In this document: positions 9,161 through 18,257 of the stretch, piece after piece
How positions within the stretch are numbered: the first letter of the stretch is position 1
Layout: every line of letters starts with the position of its first letter
Origin: Planctomycetaceae bacterium
GTDB lineage: Bacteria; Planctomycetota; Planctomycetia; Pirellulales; Thermoguttaceae
Direction: 5' to 3'
NCBI GenBank assembly: GCA_031274255.1
Contig: JAISQK010000135.1
Span: 1 to 38,202, forward strand
DNA length: 38,202 nt
Position numbers and translations under genes: made by a program
Notes under the pieces: model-generated
Databases searched by the model: none
Told to the model about the DNA's origin: nothing
The model's input: only the letters and a program-made list of their open reading frames with translations

Positions 9161-11029
9161 ATGAAAAAAAGACCTTTTTATCTGGGACAAATCGGTTTGT
9201 TCCTGGCGGTGTCATGCGTTGGTTCTCTGACAGCTCAGACATCTGTGCAGAAAGCCCCTGTACAAAACGGCGGAAAAAGTGCCGTTCTTCCCCCTGCGGT
9301 GACGTTTGCCGGTCTGCCGGATGTTGCAGCCGAAGTGAACGGCAGTAAAATCACCAAACAGCAACTCGCCGCGGAGGCACTGCGGATTCATGGCCGCGAA
9401 TATCTTACCCGGATCATCAACCGGTCGCTGATTGAACAGGAGTGTCACCGTCTCGGAATCCAAATCACTCAGGAGGAAGTGAATCAGGAGATCAAGTCGC
9501 TGGTACTGGAGCAGTTCGGTGTCCCGCTCGACGAATGGTTCAAGCGTCTCAAAGCGGAACGGGGAATCGACCCGCAGCAGTATGCCGACGAAATCATCTG
9601 GCCGAGACTCGCCCTGAAAAAAATCGCCGGACAAAGACTGACAATCACACAGCAGGAAATCGACCGCGAATTTGAGTCGCAGTACGGAGCTTCGGTACAG
9701 ATGCGGCAGATCGTGGCGTTTTCCCGCGACCGTGCGGAAAATTTTCTCAAACAGGTGATGCAAAACCCGACACCGGCAAACTTTGAAACAATCGCCAAAC
9801 AGCAGTCGGAAGATACGGTCAGTGCGTCGATGGGCGGTCTGATTGCTCCGTTTTTCCGCTACACACTGGAAGACCCGAATATCGAAAATCAGCTTTTCCG
9901 CATGCAGCCGGGGCAAATTTCCCAGGTCATCGAGATGCGGAAAGGGTATTTCGCGATTTTTCTTTGTGAGAGACATTTGCCTCCGCAAAACGTGGACCGC
10001 GTCAGATTGCAAAAGCAGATTGCGTTCATTGTGCAGGACAAAAAGCTTCAGGAACTTTCCGCTGAAATTTACACGTATCTGACCCGCAATGCACGGGTCG
10101 AAAACGCGTTCGATCAGGGGGACCTCGTTCAGATACCGGAAATCATCGCCCGCGTGAACAATCAGCCGATATCCAGTCAGGAAATCGCCGAACGGTGCGC
10201 CGTCCGTTACGGTTCAATGGTTCTTGCCGACATGATAGGCCGCAAAATGCTTGAGGTGGAATGTGCCAAACGGAACATTCCCATCACGCAGGACGACTTG
10301 AATCAGGAAGTGGCAAGTCTTGCCCTGAAGTATCTTTTCAGCCCGGACGGTACGCCGAATGTCAAAGGATGGATCGATCTGAAGTGCCGCGAAATGAATG
10401 TCACGCCGTCGGTGTATAGGAATAACACGATCTGGCCGGTGGTGGCACTGAAGAAAATGGCCGCCGGTTCCGTTCAGATTACCGAAGAGGATTTGCAGAA
10501 AAGTTTCGAGGCGAACTTCGGTCCGAAAGCCAAGTGCATGGTGATTATCCTTGACAGTCAGCGCAAGGCACAGGAAGTATGGGCTTTGGCACGGAAAAAT
10601 CCGAGTCCTCAAGCGTTCGGTGAACTTGCGGAGAAATTCTCCATTGAGCCGACAAGCCGTGCCCTTCGCGGTGAAATGGACCCGATTCAGAAAAACGGCG
10701 GAATGCCGGAACTGGAACGGGAAGCTTTCAATTTGAAGCCGGGCGACCTTTCCTCGATTATTCCGATGATCATCGGTAACGAACAGCGGTTTGTCATTTT
10801 GCTGTGTCAGGGGTTCACGGAACCGGTGACGGATTCCATTGCGGAAGTCCGCGAAATTCTCGAGCGTGACATTTACGAGAAAAAGCTGGAATTTGAGATG
10901 GAAAAAACATTCCAGCGGATTTACGCCGCCGCAACGGTCGATAACTACCTCGACGGTAAAATCATCAAGCCGAAAACGGGACAGCAACCGGCGCAAATCG
11001 CCTCGCCGCAAAATAATCCGATCCGGTAA
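9161..11029 (+). CDS. Exported protein with two SurA/PpiC-type chaperone modules
   Basis: I chose the ATG at 9161 because an AAGGAAG ribosome site lies 6 nt upstream and a signal peptide follows (KKRPF, then a hydrophobic core ending at SLTAQT). The mature protein contains two homologous halves. Each begins with a SurA-N-like helical part: AEVNGSKITKQQLAAEALR near residue 55, and ARVNNQPISSQEIAERC near residue 330. Each continues into a PpiC-like domain, such as FETIAKQQSEDTVSASMGG in the first and FGELAEKFSIEPTSRALRG in the second. The family folds outer-membrane or secreted proteins in the periplasm by peptidyl-prolyl isomerisation or holdase action. Whether both isomerase sites are active is not clear. 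The protein has 622 residues and ends in a Gln/Pro-rich tail. Confidence 0.82.
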   Translation: MKKRPFYLGQIGLFLAVSCVGSLTAQTSVQKAPVQNGGKSAVLPPAVTFAGLPDVAAEVNGSKITKQQLAAEALRIHGREYLTRIINRSLIEQECHRLGIQITQEEVNQEIKSLVLEQFGVPLDEWFKRLKAERGIDPQQYADEIIWPRLALKKIAGQRLTITQQEIDREFESQYGASVQMRQIVAFSRDRAENFLKQVMQNPTPANFETIAKQQSEDTVSASMGGLIAPFFRYTLEDPNIENQLFRMQPGQISQVIEMRKGYFAIFLCERHLPPQNVDRVRLQKQIAFIVQDKKLQELSAEIYTYLTRNARVENAFDQGDLVQIPEIIARVNNQPISSQEIAERCAVRYGSMVLADMIGRKMLEVECAKRNIPITQDDLNQEVASLALKYLFSPDGTPNVKGWIDLKCREMNVTPSVYRNNTIWPVVALKKMAAGSVQITEEDLQKSFEANFGPKAKCMVIILDSQRKAQEVWALARKNPSPQAFGELAEKFSIEPTSRALRGEMDPIQKNGGMPELEREAFNLKPGDLSSIIPMIIGNEQRFVILLCQGFTEPVTDSIAEVREILERDIYEKKLEFEMEKTFQRIYAAATVDNYLDGKIIKPKTGQQPAQIASPQNNPIR

Positions 11030-11205
11030 TTTGAAGAGAAAAGCCTTGGCCTGTCGAATTTACCGGTTTCCTGTTGTATTCAGGGAGAATAGCGGTATAA
11101 TGAATGAGATTGTTTGCGTTTAGGGGAAACCGGAAAGGCTCGGCAGGGGAACTTCCGAACCGTTACGAAAAGTCACCCATAGTATCAAGTCCAGGGAGAA
11201 ACATT

Positions 11206-12156
11206 ATGAAAAGAAAAGAATTTTTGAAGACCATTGCCGCAACAGGGGCTGTTGCCACTGTCGGCGGATTCATGAGGAACGTTGATCTCAGTGTTTTGGC
11301 ACAGGAGAAGGACGCTCCGGCGAAAGACGTTCCATGCGACCTCGTGGCCGTCATGGGAGGTGAGCCGGATGTCATGTTCCGGAAGGCGATTGCGGAATTT
11401 GGCGGAATGAAGGAGTTTGTCAAACCCGGACAAAAGGTCGTCATCAAGCCGAACATCGGTTGGGACCGCGCTCCGGAATTTGCCGCAAACACCAATCCGG
11501 TCCTTGTCAGTGAAATGGTGAAGCAGTGTCTTGCTGCCGGGGCGAAAGAAGTGGCCGTCTTCGATCACACCTGTGATGAGTGGCGGAAGTGTTATCAAAA
11601 CAGCGGCGTTGAAGAAGCGGTTATTGAAGCGGGAGGCAAAATGGTTCCTGCCGATGTCGAGTCCTACTACCGCGAGGTGAAACTTCCTGTCGGCAGCAAG
11701 CTGAAAACGACCAAAATTCACGGAGCAATCCTTGATTGCGATGTCTGGTTCAATGTGCCGATTCTCAAAACACACGGCGGTGCCAACATGACGATCGCCC
11801 TGAAAAATCTCATGGGCATCGTTTGGGACAGAAGAGCGTTTCACAGTATCGACCTCCAACAGACCATTGCCGACTGCTGCACACTGCAAAAAAGGGCGGC
11901 GTTGAATATCGTTGACGCTTATCGTGTCATGCAGGCGAACGGTCCGAAAGGAAAGTCTCTTGAGGACGCGGTGGTGACAAAAGCTCTGTTTATGTCGCGC
12001 GACATTGTTGCGGTTGATACGGCGGCGGTGAAGTTTTTCAATCAGGTGAAGGAAATGCCGCTCTCCAATGTTGCACACATTGCCAAAGCGTCGGAGCACA
12101 AACTCGGAACCATGAATCTGGAAAGTCTCAACGTCAAACGTATCCGTGTGGCGTAA
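11206..12156 (+). CDS. DUF362 family protein with export signal
   Basis: The ATG at 11206 follows a GGGAGA ribosome site and begins KRKEFLKTIAATGAVATVGG, a Tat-like signal with a single Lys-Arg pair. The 316-residue protein shows the DUF362 pattern: KVVIKPNIGWDRAPEFAANTNP near residue 80, then a Cys-containing SGVEEA region, VPILKTHGGANMTIALKNLMGIVWDRRAFH near residue 185, and a late IVAVDTAAVKF segment. DUF362 proteins are often annotated as iron-sulfur or uncharacterised redox proteins. Here no ferredoxin-type Cys cluster (CxxCxxCxxxC) is present, so it belongs to the cluster-free group. The function is unknown. Confidence 0.83.
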   Translation: MKRKEFLKTIAATGAVATVGGFMRNVDLSVLAQEKDAPAKDVPCDLVAVMGGEPDVMFRKAIAEFGGMKEFVKPGQKVVIKPNIGWDRAPEFAANTNPVLVSEMVKQCLAAGAKEVAVFDHTCDEWRKCYQNSGVEEAVIEAGGKMVPADVESYYREVKLPVGSKLKTTKIHGAILDCDVWFNVPILKTHGGANMTIALKNLMGIVWDRRAFHSIDLQQTIADCCTLQKRAALNIVDAYRVMQANGPKGKSLEDAVVTKALFMSRDIVAVDTAAVKFFNQVKEMPLSNVAHIAKASEHKLGTMNLESLNVKRIRVA

Positions 12157-12166
12157 TGCTGCAAGG

Positions 12167-12201
12167 CAAGGCGGTATACGGCGTGTTTCGTTACCGCTTT
12201 G
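12167..12201 (+). terminator. Hairpin just after the DUF362 gene
   Basis: CAAGGCGGTA pairs with TACCGCTTTG (9 Watson-Crick pairs and one G-T) across a 15-nt loop, 10 nt after the stop. The sequence that follows is AT-rich but has no clean T run. Confidence 0.35.
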
Positions 12202-12243
12202 TATCAATTCTATATGATATTCTATTCAAGCCGCCTGTGACAG

Positions 12244-12540
12244 CGCCAACGTAGCACGTTGGATCGCAATTGCCTCATGATCACTGCGTTCCATTCGGCT
12301 TCTTATTGTCCGCTTCACGTTGTTCCGCTCGTGGATTCCAGTGAGCAACGCGAACGGGTTCGTGGCTCTCGGAGCGGGCAACGTGCGGACGTTGCATCTC
12401 GGATTGCCTTCGGCCTCCAGTTGGAAAGATTTTTCTAACAGAAAGTGACCGCCTCGAAGAGGCTGGGAACAAACCGCCCGTCGCGGCTCGCGACCAATGC
12501 AGCGTGCCACGCTGCCGTGCACATTGGCGAAAAAACGGAA
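12244..12540. repeat. Dispersed multi-hairpin repeat, copy A
   Basis: This non-coding stretch is related to 23665-23965 and 24555-24750. Hairpins visible from left to right are CCAACGT-agc-ACGTTGG (12246-12262), GTTGGAAA/TTTCTAAC (12420-12439), GCCTC-gaa-GAGGC (12451-12463), GTCGCG-gct-CGCGAC (12480-12494) and GCAGCGTG/CACGCTGC (12499-12515). A shared linker reads ACGTTGTTCCGCTCGTGGA with its continuation (from about 12317). Short frames cross it but look like by-products. It lies directly downstream of the DUF362 gene. Confidence 0.75.
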
Positions 12541-12623
12541 AAAGCATGAAGATTCTCCCTGCCGTAATCCGATAGAATCCGCGAGGTCTGTATTGTAGTG
12601 GTTTTATGACAGGGGATGGTTTT

Positions 12624-12858
12624 ATGGGAATAAAACAGCAACAGAAATTTCGGCAATTTCTTGCCGTCCTTTTCGTCAACATTTTGTGCTTCGGTTCTTC
12701 CGGTTGTCTGAATTATCGGCGCCAAAGACGGTGAAGTCAAAGCCCGTGTCGCGATGCTCGAATCACGCATGGAAAATCTGGAACGGATCAGCGGCGTTAT
12801 CCCGTCCTCTTCAAATCAGTGTCTTATTGCGGAAAACATCGCGAAAGAAAATCAGTAA
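12624..12858 (+). pseudogene. Small lipoprotein gene with an apparent one-base frameshift
   Basis: From the ATG at 12624 the frame reads a lipoprotein signal peptide: basic MGIKQQQKFR, a hydrophobic core and a lipobox GSSGC, then CLNY. It runs into a stop soon after. In the +1 frame from about base 718 a coding-quality stretch continues, GAKDGEVKARVAMLESRM and on, ending LIAENIAKENQ at a TAA (12856-12858). Joined by skipping one base near 717 they would give a lipoprotein of about 78 residues with a short coiled coil. A GGGGA ribosome site lies about 9 nt before the ATG. It could be a decayed gene, a sequencing error or a recoded gene. No family is recognised. Confidence 0.45.
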
Positions 12859-12969
12859 AAAAGGCGGAAAACGGCGGCATTTTTCCTAAAAAATGCTAAA
12901 ATTGGTCAGATTTGCGATTTGTCTTCCTAATTAATCAAATTTTGGCATTCTGAATAATATGGTGAAAAA

Positions 12970-13230
12970 ATGTCTGGCGGGTATCTGGACTTGACGAGCG
13001 ACCCTAATGTGAACCCTGCATTGTATTCCACCGATGATGAAACTCCGGCCAAAACTCCGGCAGGACGGAAATTCATCGGAATCAAATTCACCTGTTGCGG
13101 CGTCTACGCAAGAATTTATGTCAATCAGAACAATACCGCCTACGAAGGCCGTTGTCCGAAATGCTTGCGGCCGGTCAATGTCAAAATCGGCAAAGGCGGG
13201 ACAAACACCCGATTCTTCGAAGCCGAGTGA
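12970..13230 (+). CDS. Small Cys-rich (possible zinc-ribbon) protein
   Basis: An 86-residue protein starting at the ATG at 12970. The first 35 residues are polar and probably flexible. The core reads FIGIKFTCCGVYARIYVN and then YEGRCPKCLRPVNVKIGKGG. Cys-Cys followed some 24 residues later by CxxC suggests a metal-binding ribbon with three or four Cys ligands. I recall similar small proteins in planctomycete genomes, but no function is known to me. It stands alone, 112 nt after the frameshifted lipoprotein gene. Confidence 0.75.
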   Translation: MSGGYLDLTSDPNVNPALYSTDDETPAKTPAGRKFIGIKFTCCGVYARIYVNQNNTAYEGRCPKCLRPVNVKIGKGGTNTRFFEAE

Positions 13231-13872
13231 GTTTCGGCGTCTTTTTTCTCATAACTTCGTCTAAGCATGTCTTCCTCGGAGGGTGTTCCCATGACATTGA
13301 CACTTGGTTCTTTTTCTTTTGTCATGGAAGCCGGTTGCAAAATAAGCAGACCGCATAAAATACGAGGTTTTTTACAATAACTTCAATTACAACATCTTGT
13401 AGAACCAATGGGGTATTACACAAAATATATAAATTTTGCTTATTTCGCATTGAGGCTCTTGAATGATACGCAAAGTTCCCGTAAACTTACACACATGACA
13501 AGCATTTCTCATCCCGAGGTGACAGTCGGGCGAACTTTTCATAAGAAATCAAAAGACAGAACAGAAAGAAAATCCTTTCGCAGTAAAAAGAAAAAGATTA
13601 CATAAATTGGGTGACAGCAATTCATGTGAAATTTTTCGGGTAAAAAAAGATACGCAAATTTCAGAGGATAAATCCTTTGCATTGAAAACAGGTTTTGCGC
13701 AAATCAGCGAGTTTTGTATAAAAACTTTTGTACGGTCAAAAAACGTAATATGAGTTGACAACAGAGTGCGTTCCGACTGAAGAAACTGCGATACATAATA
13801 CAACCATAACGGTTGCAAGGATTTTCACTTTTCCAGGTGTTGTGTCTGTTGATTTGGTCAGGAGAAAATGCA
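13231..13872. other. AT-rich intergenic stretch without a supported gene
   Basis: About 640 nt of low-GC DNA. An 8-bp stem CCATGACA/TGTCATGG with a 23-nt loop lies at 13289-13327 and could end the upstream transcript. The 10-mer GATACGCAAA occurs twice (about 13465 and 13650). TTGCGC and TATAAA spaced 16 nt apart near 13696-13723 may be a weak promoter for the next gene. The short frames here have no ribosome site and read as low-complexity Lys/Ser/Arg sequence. Confidence 0.5.
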
Positions 13873-14685
13873 ATGCTTTTTAGAAAACCGGTCATTGGAT
13901 TGAATGCGGATTTTCATGTTCACCTACAGCACAAAACAGAAACGGATCAGGGACAACGGTGGTGTTACAGTCACATTCAAAGCGGATATTATGACTCAAT
14001 AATGAAAGCAGGAGGTGTACCGGTTATCATTCCGCCCTGTTTAAGTGAAAGTGACCTGGACCAGCTTCTTGAGACCCTTGACGGAATGGTCATGGTCGGC
14101 GGAGCGGATTTGAACCCTGTCTTTGACGGATACATCAAACATTCTTTTGTCCGGCCTCTTCACGAACGGCGTGAACGCTTTGACCGCATGCTGATTCAAC
14201 AAGTCGCAAAACACCGTGTCCCCTTTTTCGGAATCGGCACGGGAATGCAGCTTCTCAATGTTTCTCAAGGCGGTACGCTTTATCTGCATATTCCCGAAGA
14301 CCTTCCTCGGGCACTTCCGCATCGCGACCCCAACAGTCTGGAACTTCGCCACACGCTTCTCGTCACTCCGGATTCTCTGATGAGACGTGTTTACGGAGAA
14401 CATGAAATCATCGTCAACAGCTCCCATCACATGGCCGTGGATGATGTCGCCGCGGGTTTTCTGGCGACCGCGCGAAGTCCTGACGGCGTGATTGAGGCCA
14501 TTGAGTCGATTCAGGAGGACTGGTTCGCGTTCGGCACCCAATTTCACCCGGAATCCCCATCCAATACCGCTGTGGACATTCGCGTCTTCTTCGAATTTAT
14601 TGAGGAAATCATGCGGCGGAAAGGAATGGAAATCCCGGAATTCACTGAAGAAATGCTCTTCAGCCGTTCCCGTGTCGGTGTGTGA
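13873..14685 (+). CDS. Class I amidotransferase-like (peptidase C26 type) protein lacking the nucleophile Cys
   Basis: The start is the ATG at 13873, after a CAGGAGA ribosome site. The 270-residue protein matches the gamma-glutamyl-GABA hydrolase (PuuD / C26) fold: GVPVIIPPCLSESDLDQLLE, then DGMVMVGGADLNP near residue 75, and the C-terminal FGTQFHPES, which carries the His and Glu of the triad. The nucleophile elbow, normally GxCxG with Cys, reads FGIGTGMQLLN, with Gly122 at the Cys position. Hydrolysis by the usual thioester mechanism is therefore not expected. It may bind gamma-glutamyl compounds or act as a scaffold or sensor. It lies 84 nt before an AnmK-like gene in the same direction. 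Confidence 0.8.
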   Translation: MLFRKPVIGLNADFHVHLQHKTETDQGQRWCYSHIQSGYYDSIMKAGGVPVIIPPCLSESDLDQLLETLDGMVMVGGADLNPVFDGYIKHSFVRPLHERRERFDRMLIQQVAKHRVPFFGIGTGMQLLNVSQGGTLYLHIPEDLPRALPHRDPNSLELRHTLLVTPDSLMRRVYGEHEIIVNSSHHMAVDDVAAGFLATARSPDGVIEAIESIQEDWFAFGTQFHPESPSNTAVDIRVFFEFIEEIMRRKGMEIPEFTEEMLFSRSRVGV

Positions 14686-14769
14686 AATTCCCTCTGTTCC
14701 CCAACGGGAATCGGGACTGTTTTGACAGCCGCAGTATCGAAACTCTCAACAAATTATTCCTGAATTGTT

Positions 14770-16065
14770 ATGTTTTTCCACTCTCGTTCGTCAGAAACTT
14801 TGAATAAAACATCGAATGTCCGGTGGTTTGTCGGTCTGTATCTGACCACAAACGGTCGGCGTCTTGAGGCGGGGTTGATCGGAATCCACGGATCGGGTTC
14901 CGGAGCCCCTATCGAGGTTTCACAAGGACTCACGGTGGTACTGCCGGAAAAAATCGTTTCGCAGGTGAGAGAGATTAATGAGAACAATGGATTGTGTTTC
15001 GGCAAGGATGCCTTTTTGAATCACGTTAAACAAGAGAAAAGTACCCCAAAGCATGAAAAAACGCAGAGACTCGTTCCAAAAATCTTACAGGAACAGATGC
15101 TTGAGATTCAGGTTGAACTGGTTCATGAGCTGTTGAACAAAAGCGGTGTGGCTCCCGACTCGGTGTTTGCTGTAGGGGTTCATGGTCCGGGAGACTTGGG
15201 AAACTTTCATTCCGATATTTTCTGGAATTCTGCAGCGGTTGCCTCCCGGACAGGTTTGAATATGGTGGATGGGTTTGCGGAAATGGACCGCGCCGTTTCA
15301 GGGAATGGAAGCCCGCTCATCCCCCTTCCTATGTGGATTTTGATGCACTCGGCGAGCAGACATCGGCTCCTGATTGATTTGGGACAGCAGATTCGTGTGA
15401 CATTTCTCCCGTCAGCGGGACACGCAACGAAAGAGCAAATCCAGCACGATATTCTAGGCCCATGCGGTCTCCTCATTGACCCGCTCGCGGCGAAACTCTC
15501 CGAAGGGGAACAAACCTTTGACGAAGGGGGACGTCTGACGGTTCAGGGGCTGTTGATTCCCGAACTGGCGGAATTTTGGAGCGATAATCTTGTGTTGCGG
15601 GATTCCAATTCCCTGCTGGCGGAGGGAATTCAAAAAGCAAAAGCAAAGGAATGGTCGCTCCGAGACTTGCTCTGTACAGCGGTACATTGTATTCAAAATA
15701 AAACAGCGACATTTATCAAAGAACATTATGAGCCGCTGTTGGAAGAGGTCGAGTTTTTTGTGACCGGCGGCTGTCAGCATCACGGACTTCTGATGAAACA
15801 GTTGCGGCAGGAATTACAGGTTCAAAAGTTGCAGCCTCTCGGCACAGCACAATTTTCGTGCAATACGTTTGATGCGTTATGTGTCGCGGTGCTGACGTAT
15901 CTGGCAGTGGATCAGATTCCCGGAAACCTCCCTCACCTGACTCATGCGGACACCACTGCGGTTCTGGGACGCTTCACTCCCGGAACGCCGCAAAACTGGC
16001 TCCGGCTGCTTCAGTGCATGGCGGGAGTCAAGCCCGCAGTACGGACTCTCCGCAGTGCTATGTAA
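14770..16065 (+). CDS. Divergent AnmK-like (anhydro-N-acetylmuramic acid kinase family) protein
   Basis: At 431 residues it is a little longer than typical AnmK (about 370). The C-terminal half matches best: FFVTGGCQHHGLLMKQLRQE, then FDALCVAVLTYLA and IPGNLPHLTHADTTAVLG, equivalent to the GNLPSVTGA end of AnmK. The segment HDILGPCGLLIDPLA aligns with the catalytic YDTGPGN region and keeps the Asp (Asp227). The N-terminal ATP-binding motif GTSLDG is not recognisable (VGLYLTTNGRRLEAG). AnmK phosphorylates 1,6-anhydroMurNAc during cell-wall recycling; this member may be altered or inactive. No Shine-Dalgarno is visible at the ATG at 14770. Its neighbour is another enzyme-like protein with a lost key residue. 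Confidence 0.68.
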   Translation: MFFHSRSSETLNKTSNVRWFVGLYLTTNGRRLEAGLIGIHGSGSGAPIEVSQGLTVVLPEKIVSQVREINENNGLCFGKDAFLNHVKQEKSTPKHEKTQRLVPKILQEQMLEIQVELVHELLNKSGVAPDSVFAVGVHGPGDLGNFHSDIFWNSAAVASRTGLNMVDGFAEMDRAVSGNGSPLIPLPMWILMHSASRHRLLIDLGQQIRVTFLPSAGHATKEQIQHDILGPCGLLIDPLAAKLSEGEQTFDEGGRLTVQGLLIPELAEFWSDNLVLRDSNSLLAEGIQKAKAKEWSLRDLLCTAVHCIQNKTATFIKEHYEPLLEEVEFFVTGGCQHHGLLMKQLRQELQVQKLQPLGTAQFSCNTFDALCVAVLTYLAVDQIPGNLPHLTHADTTAVLGRFTPGTPQNWLRLLQCMAGVKPAVRTLRSAM

Positions 16066-16159
16066 TATTATCAGCTTGATTATTATTGATCTGATTTTGT
16101 GATATTTTTTCAAAAACGGTGAAATCTCCTCAAGTTTGTGAATTTTCTCCTTTTTTCCC

Positions 16160-16188
16160 TTGCAATTCTTGCGTAACTTGGCTAATTT
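16160..16188 (+). promoter_or_regulatory. Possible sigma-70 promoter of the DUF1598-type gene
   Basis: TTGCAA and TAATTT are separated by 17 nt, about 110 nt before the start at 16300. The surrounding region is AT-rich. The -10 match is only moderate. Confidence 0.3.
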
Positions 16189-16299
16189 ATTAAATAGATG
16201 GGATTTTTAACCATGTAAACGGACAAGTGACGCGGTTTTATGTATCGCATTTCAATAAACCCTTGATTATTTACGGGCTTAGCTTCAACGAGGAAAAAA

Positions 16300-17643
16300 A
16301 TGATTCAGATGTCTTCAACCATGAAAAAATTGACACTTCTGCTTTGGGGAGGGCTTTTGCTCGTCTGCCTGAATTCTTCCGCATGGGCACAGTATTACGG
16401 TTACACGCAGGCCATCGGCGGTGTTTCCATTGACCGTGACATGGTGAAAAATGCAACCCAGGAGATGCGGAAGAGTCTGAAGCAAGAGGTGCTTTCCAAA
16501 CTTCAGGCCATTCCCGAAGGACTCGACCAAGTTTCTTCGGAACGCAAGGTTTCGTTGAAAAAAATGGACGCCGCTCTGAAAGAAGCGATGGAGAAAAAGT
16601 CACCAGTGCCGGACTCTGTCCGTTTTCTCGGCGGTTTGACTTCCATACATTATGTCGCGGCCCTGCCGGAAGAAAATGACATTGTTCTGGTCGGTCCTGC
16701 GGAAGGCTGGACGGTCGGCGATTTCGGAACGGTGATTGGAAAAGATTCCGGCAAACCGATCTTGTTGCTGGAAGACCTGATTACGGTTTTTCGTACATGG
16801 AATACCAGTCAGCCGGAACTTATCAGTTGTTCCATTGACCCGACACCGGAAGGCCGGACGCGATTGAATGAAAACCGTAGCGAATTACGTAGTATCCGCG
16901 ATCCCGAAACGCAGGCGGAAAAGATTCGCGACCTTCTTGGTGCGCAAGCCGTGACACTCACTGGAGTTCCGGCCGACAGCCGTTACGCGAACATCATGGT
17001 CGCGGCGGACTACCGGATGAAGCGTATCGGTCTGAAACTTGATCCGGCTCCGATTTCCCGTTTTCCAAGTTATGTCGAAATGGTTCGCTCTACCCGGGAA
17101 AGTACCGCTCCGCGATTCTGGATGGTCGGACAGATGAACCAAATCAAACATGATGAAAGTAAGATGGTTTGGGACATGGGCAGCGTGAAAATCATCACCT
17201 TGACGGCTCGTGAACACATTGACCAATCCGGCAACCGCGCCGAAGCGGTGAAAACGGACGCCGCCGCCAAACGCTGGGCCGACATGATGACCAAGCGGTA
17301 CAACGAGCTTGCTGATGTGGATTATTCTTTCGCGGAACTGCGGAATTGTGTTGATCTGGCAGGTGTCGTTGCGGTGGTTTATTCGCAGCAGCTTCATCAG
17401 AAAGTCAACTGTCCGCTCCCGACGATTCTGAATCAGAGTCTCAAACTTCCCGGCTACAACGCTCCGAAAACGGTTGCTACGGAGTACAGTATCGTTCAAC
17501 CGGTGCGCGGAAGTATTTTTGTCGGTTGCGGCGGTGTGGAAGTCAACCCGATGTCCGGTATTCTCGCTGCCAAACAGGACAACGCTCTTGCCGAAGTTGC
17601 CGAAAGGCTGAACTTTACCGGTGATGATTGGTGGAGCAATTAA
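16300..17643 (+). CDS. Secreted DUF1598-type protein
   Basis: The ATG at 16300 has a GAGGA site 5 nt upstream. A signal peptide follows (KKLTLLLWGGLLLVCLNSSA, cleavage likely after WAQ). The 447-residue protein has an N-terminal helical part (residues 40-105, KSLKQEVLSKLQAIPE) and a mixed domain with GWTVGDFGTVIGKDSGKPIL near residue 145. A conserved body follows, FPSYVEMVRSTRESTAPRFW near residue 250 and RCVDL-like RNCVDLAGVVAVV near residue 350. I associate this layout with DUF1598, a domain described from planctomycetes. The function is unknown. It converges on the Nudix gene. Confidence 0.7.
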   Translation: MIQMSSTMKKLTLLLWGGLLLVCLNSSAWAQYYGYTQAIGGVSIDRDMVKNATQEMRKSLKQEVLSKLQAIPEGLDQVSSERKVSLKKMDAALKEAMEKKSPVPDSVRFLGGLTSIHYVAALPEENDIVLVGPAEGWTVGDFGTVIGKDSGKPILLLEDLITVFRTWNTSQPELISCSIDPTPEGRTRLNENRSELRSIRDPETQAEKIRDLLGAQAVTLTGVPADSRYANIMVAADYRMKRIGLKLDPAPISRFPSYVEMVRSTRESTAPRFWMVGQMNQIKHDESKMVWDMGSVKIITLTAREHIDQSGNRAEAVKTDAAAKRWADMMTKRYNELADVDYSFAELRNCVDLAGVVAVVYSQQLHQKVNCPLPTILNQSLKLPGYNAPKTVATEYSIVQPVRGSIFVGCGGVEVNPMSGILAAKQDNALAEVAERLNFTGDDWWSN

Positions 17644-17674
17644 CTGACGGACAGGCAACTTTCCTGAACAGGAT

Positions 17675-18196
17675 TTATGATTTTGTCCTCATGCCGAGGA
17701 TGTAGTACATCAGAGCGGTCAGTGTTTTGGCGTCTTTGATTTCACCGTCGGAGATCATACGGCGAATTTCGTCCCATGGGACAATCATCAGTGAGATGTC
17801 TTCGCCGTCTTCGAGTGCTGTCGGCCCCGGAGTCAGATCCGTTGCGAGGAAAAGGTGAAGTTCCTCACGAAGGATTCCGGGCGACGAAAAAATCGTGGTG
17901 ATCGGTTCGATTTTTCCGGCAGTGTAACCGGTTTCCTCAATCAGTTCCCGCGATGCCGTCGCGATCGGCTCTTCATTGGGTTCGAGTGTTCCGGCGGGAA
18001 TTTCAATCAACCAATCGTTGACCGCCACGCGGTACTGGCGGATCAAAATAACTTGTGAGCCGTTCAAAACCGGCAGAATTCCGACCGCACCGGGATGCAT
18101 GATCACATGACGCTCCAGTTGTTTGCCGCTCCGACCGGTCTGAAAACGTTTCTCAATATAAAAAAGACGGCTTTGGAAAAGTTTTTCCTCTGACAT
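17675..18196 (-). CDS. Nudix hydrolase, ADP-ribose pyrophosphatase type
   Basis: The ATG at 18196 follows a CAGGAA site and gives 173 residues, the usual size of this group; a longer in-frame extension upstream lacks conserved sequence. The Nudix box is complete: GTLEPNEEPIATAS followed by RELIEETGY, matching Gx5Ex7REUxEExGU with the metal-binding glutamates. A preceding beta-strand QVILIRQYRVAVNDWLIEIPAG is typical of ADP-sugar pyrophosphatases, which split ADP-ribose into AMP and ribose 5-phosphate in the cytoplasm. It is the last gene of a minus-strand series and lies 61 nt after holB. Confidence 0.9.
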   Translation of the reverse strand: MSEEKLFQSRLFYIEKRFQTGRSGKQLERHVIMHPGAVGILPVLNGSQVILIRQYRVAVNDWLIEIPAGTLEPNEEPIATASRELIEETGYTAGKIEPITTIFSSPGILREELHLFLATDLTPGPTALEDGEDISLMIVPWDEIRRMISDGEIKDAKTLTALMYYILGMRTKS

Positions 18197-18257
18197 TGTT
18201 CCTGATTTCCTTTGACTATCGATTTGTATCACTCTATGTGACGATATGTCTGTTTCT

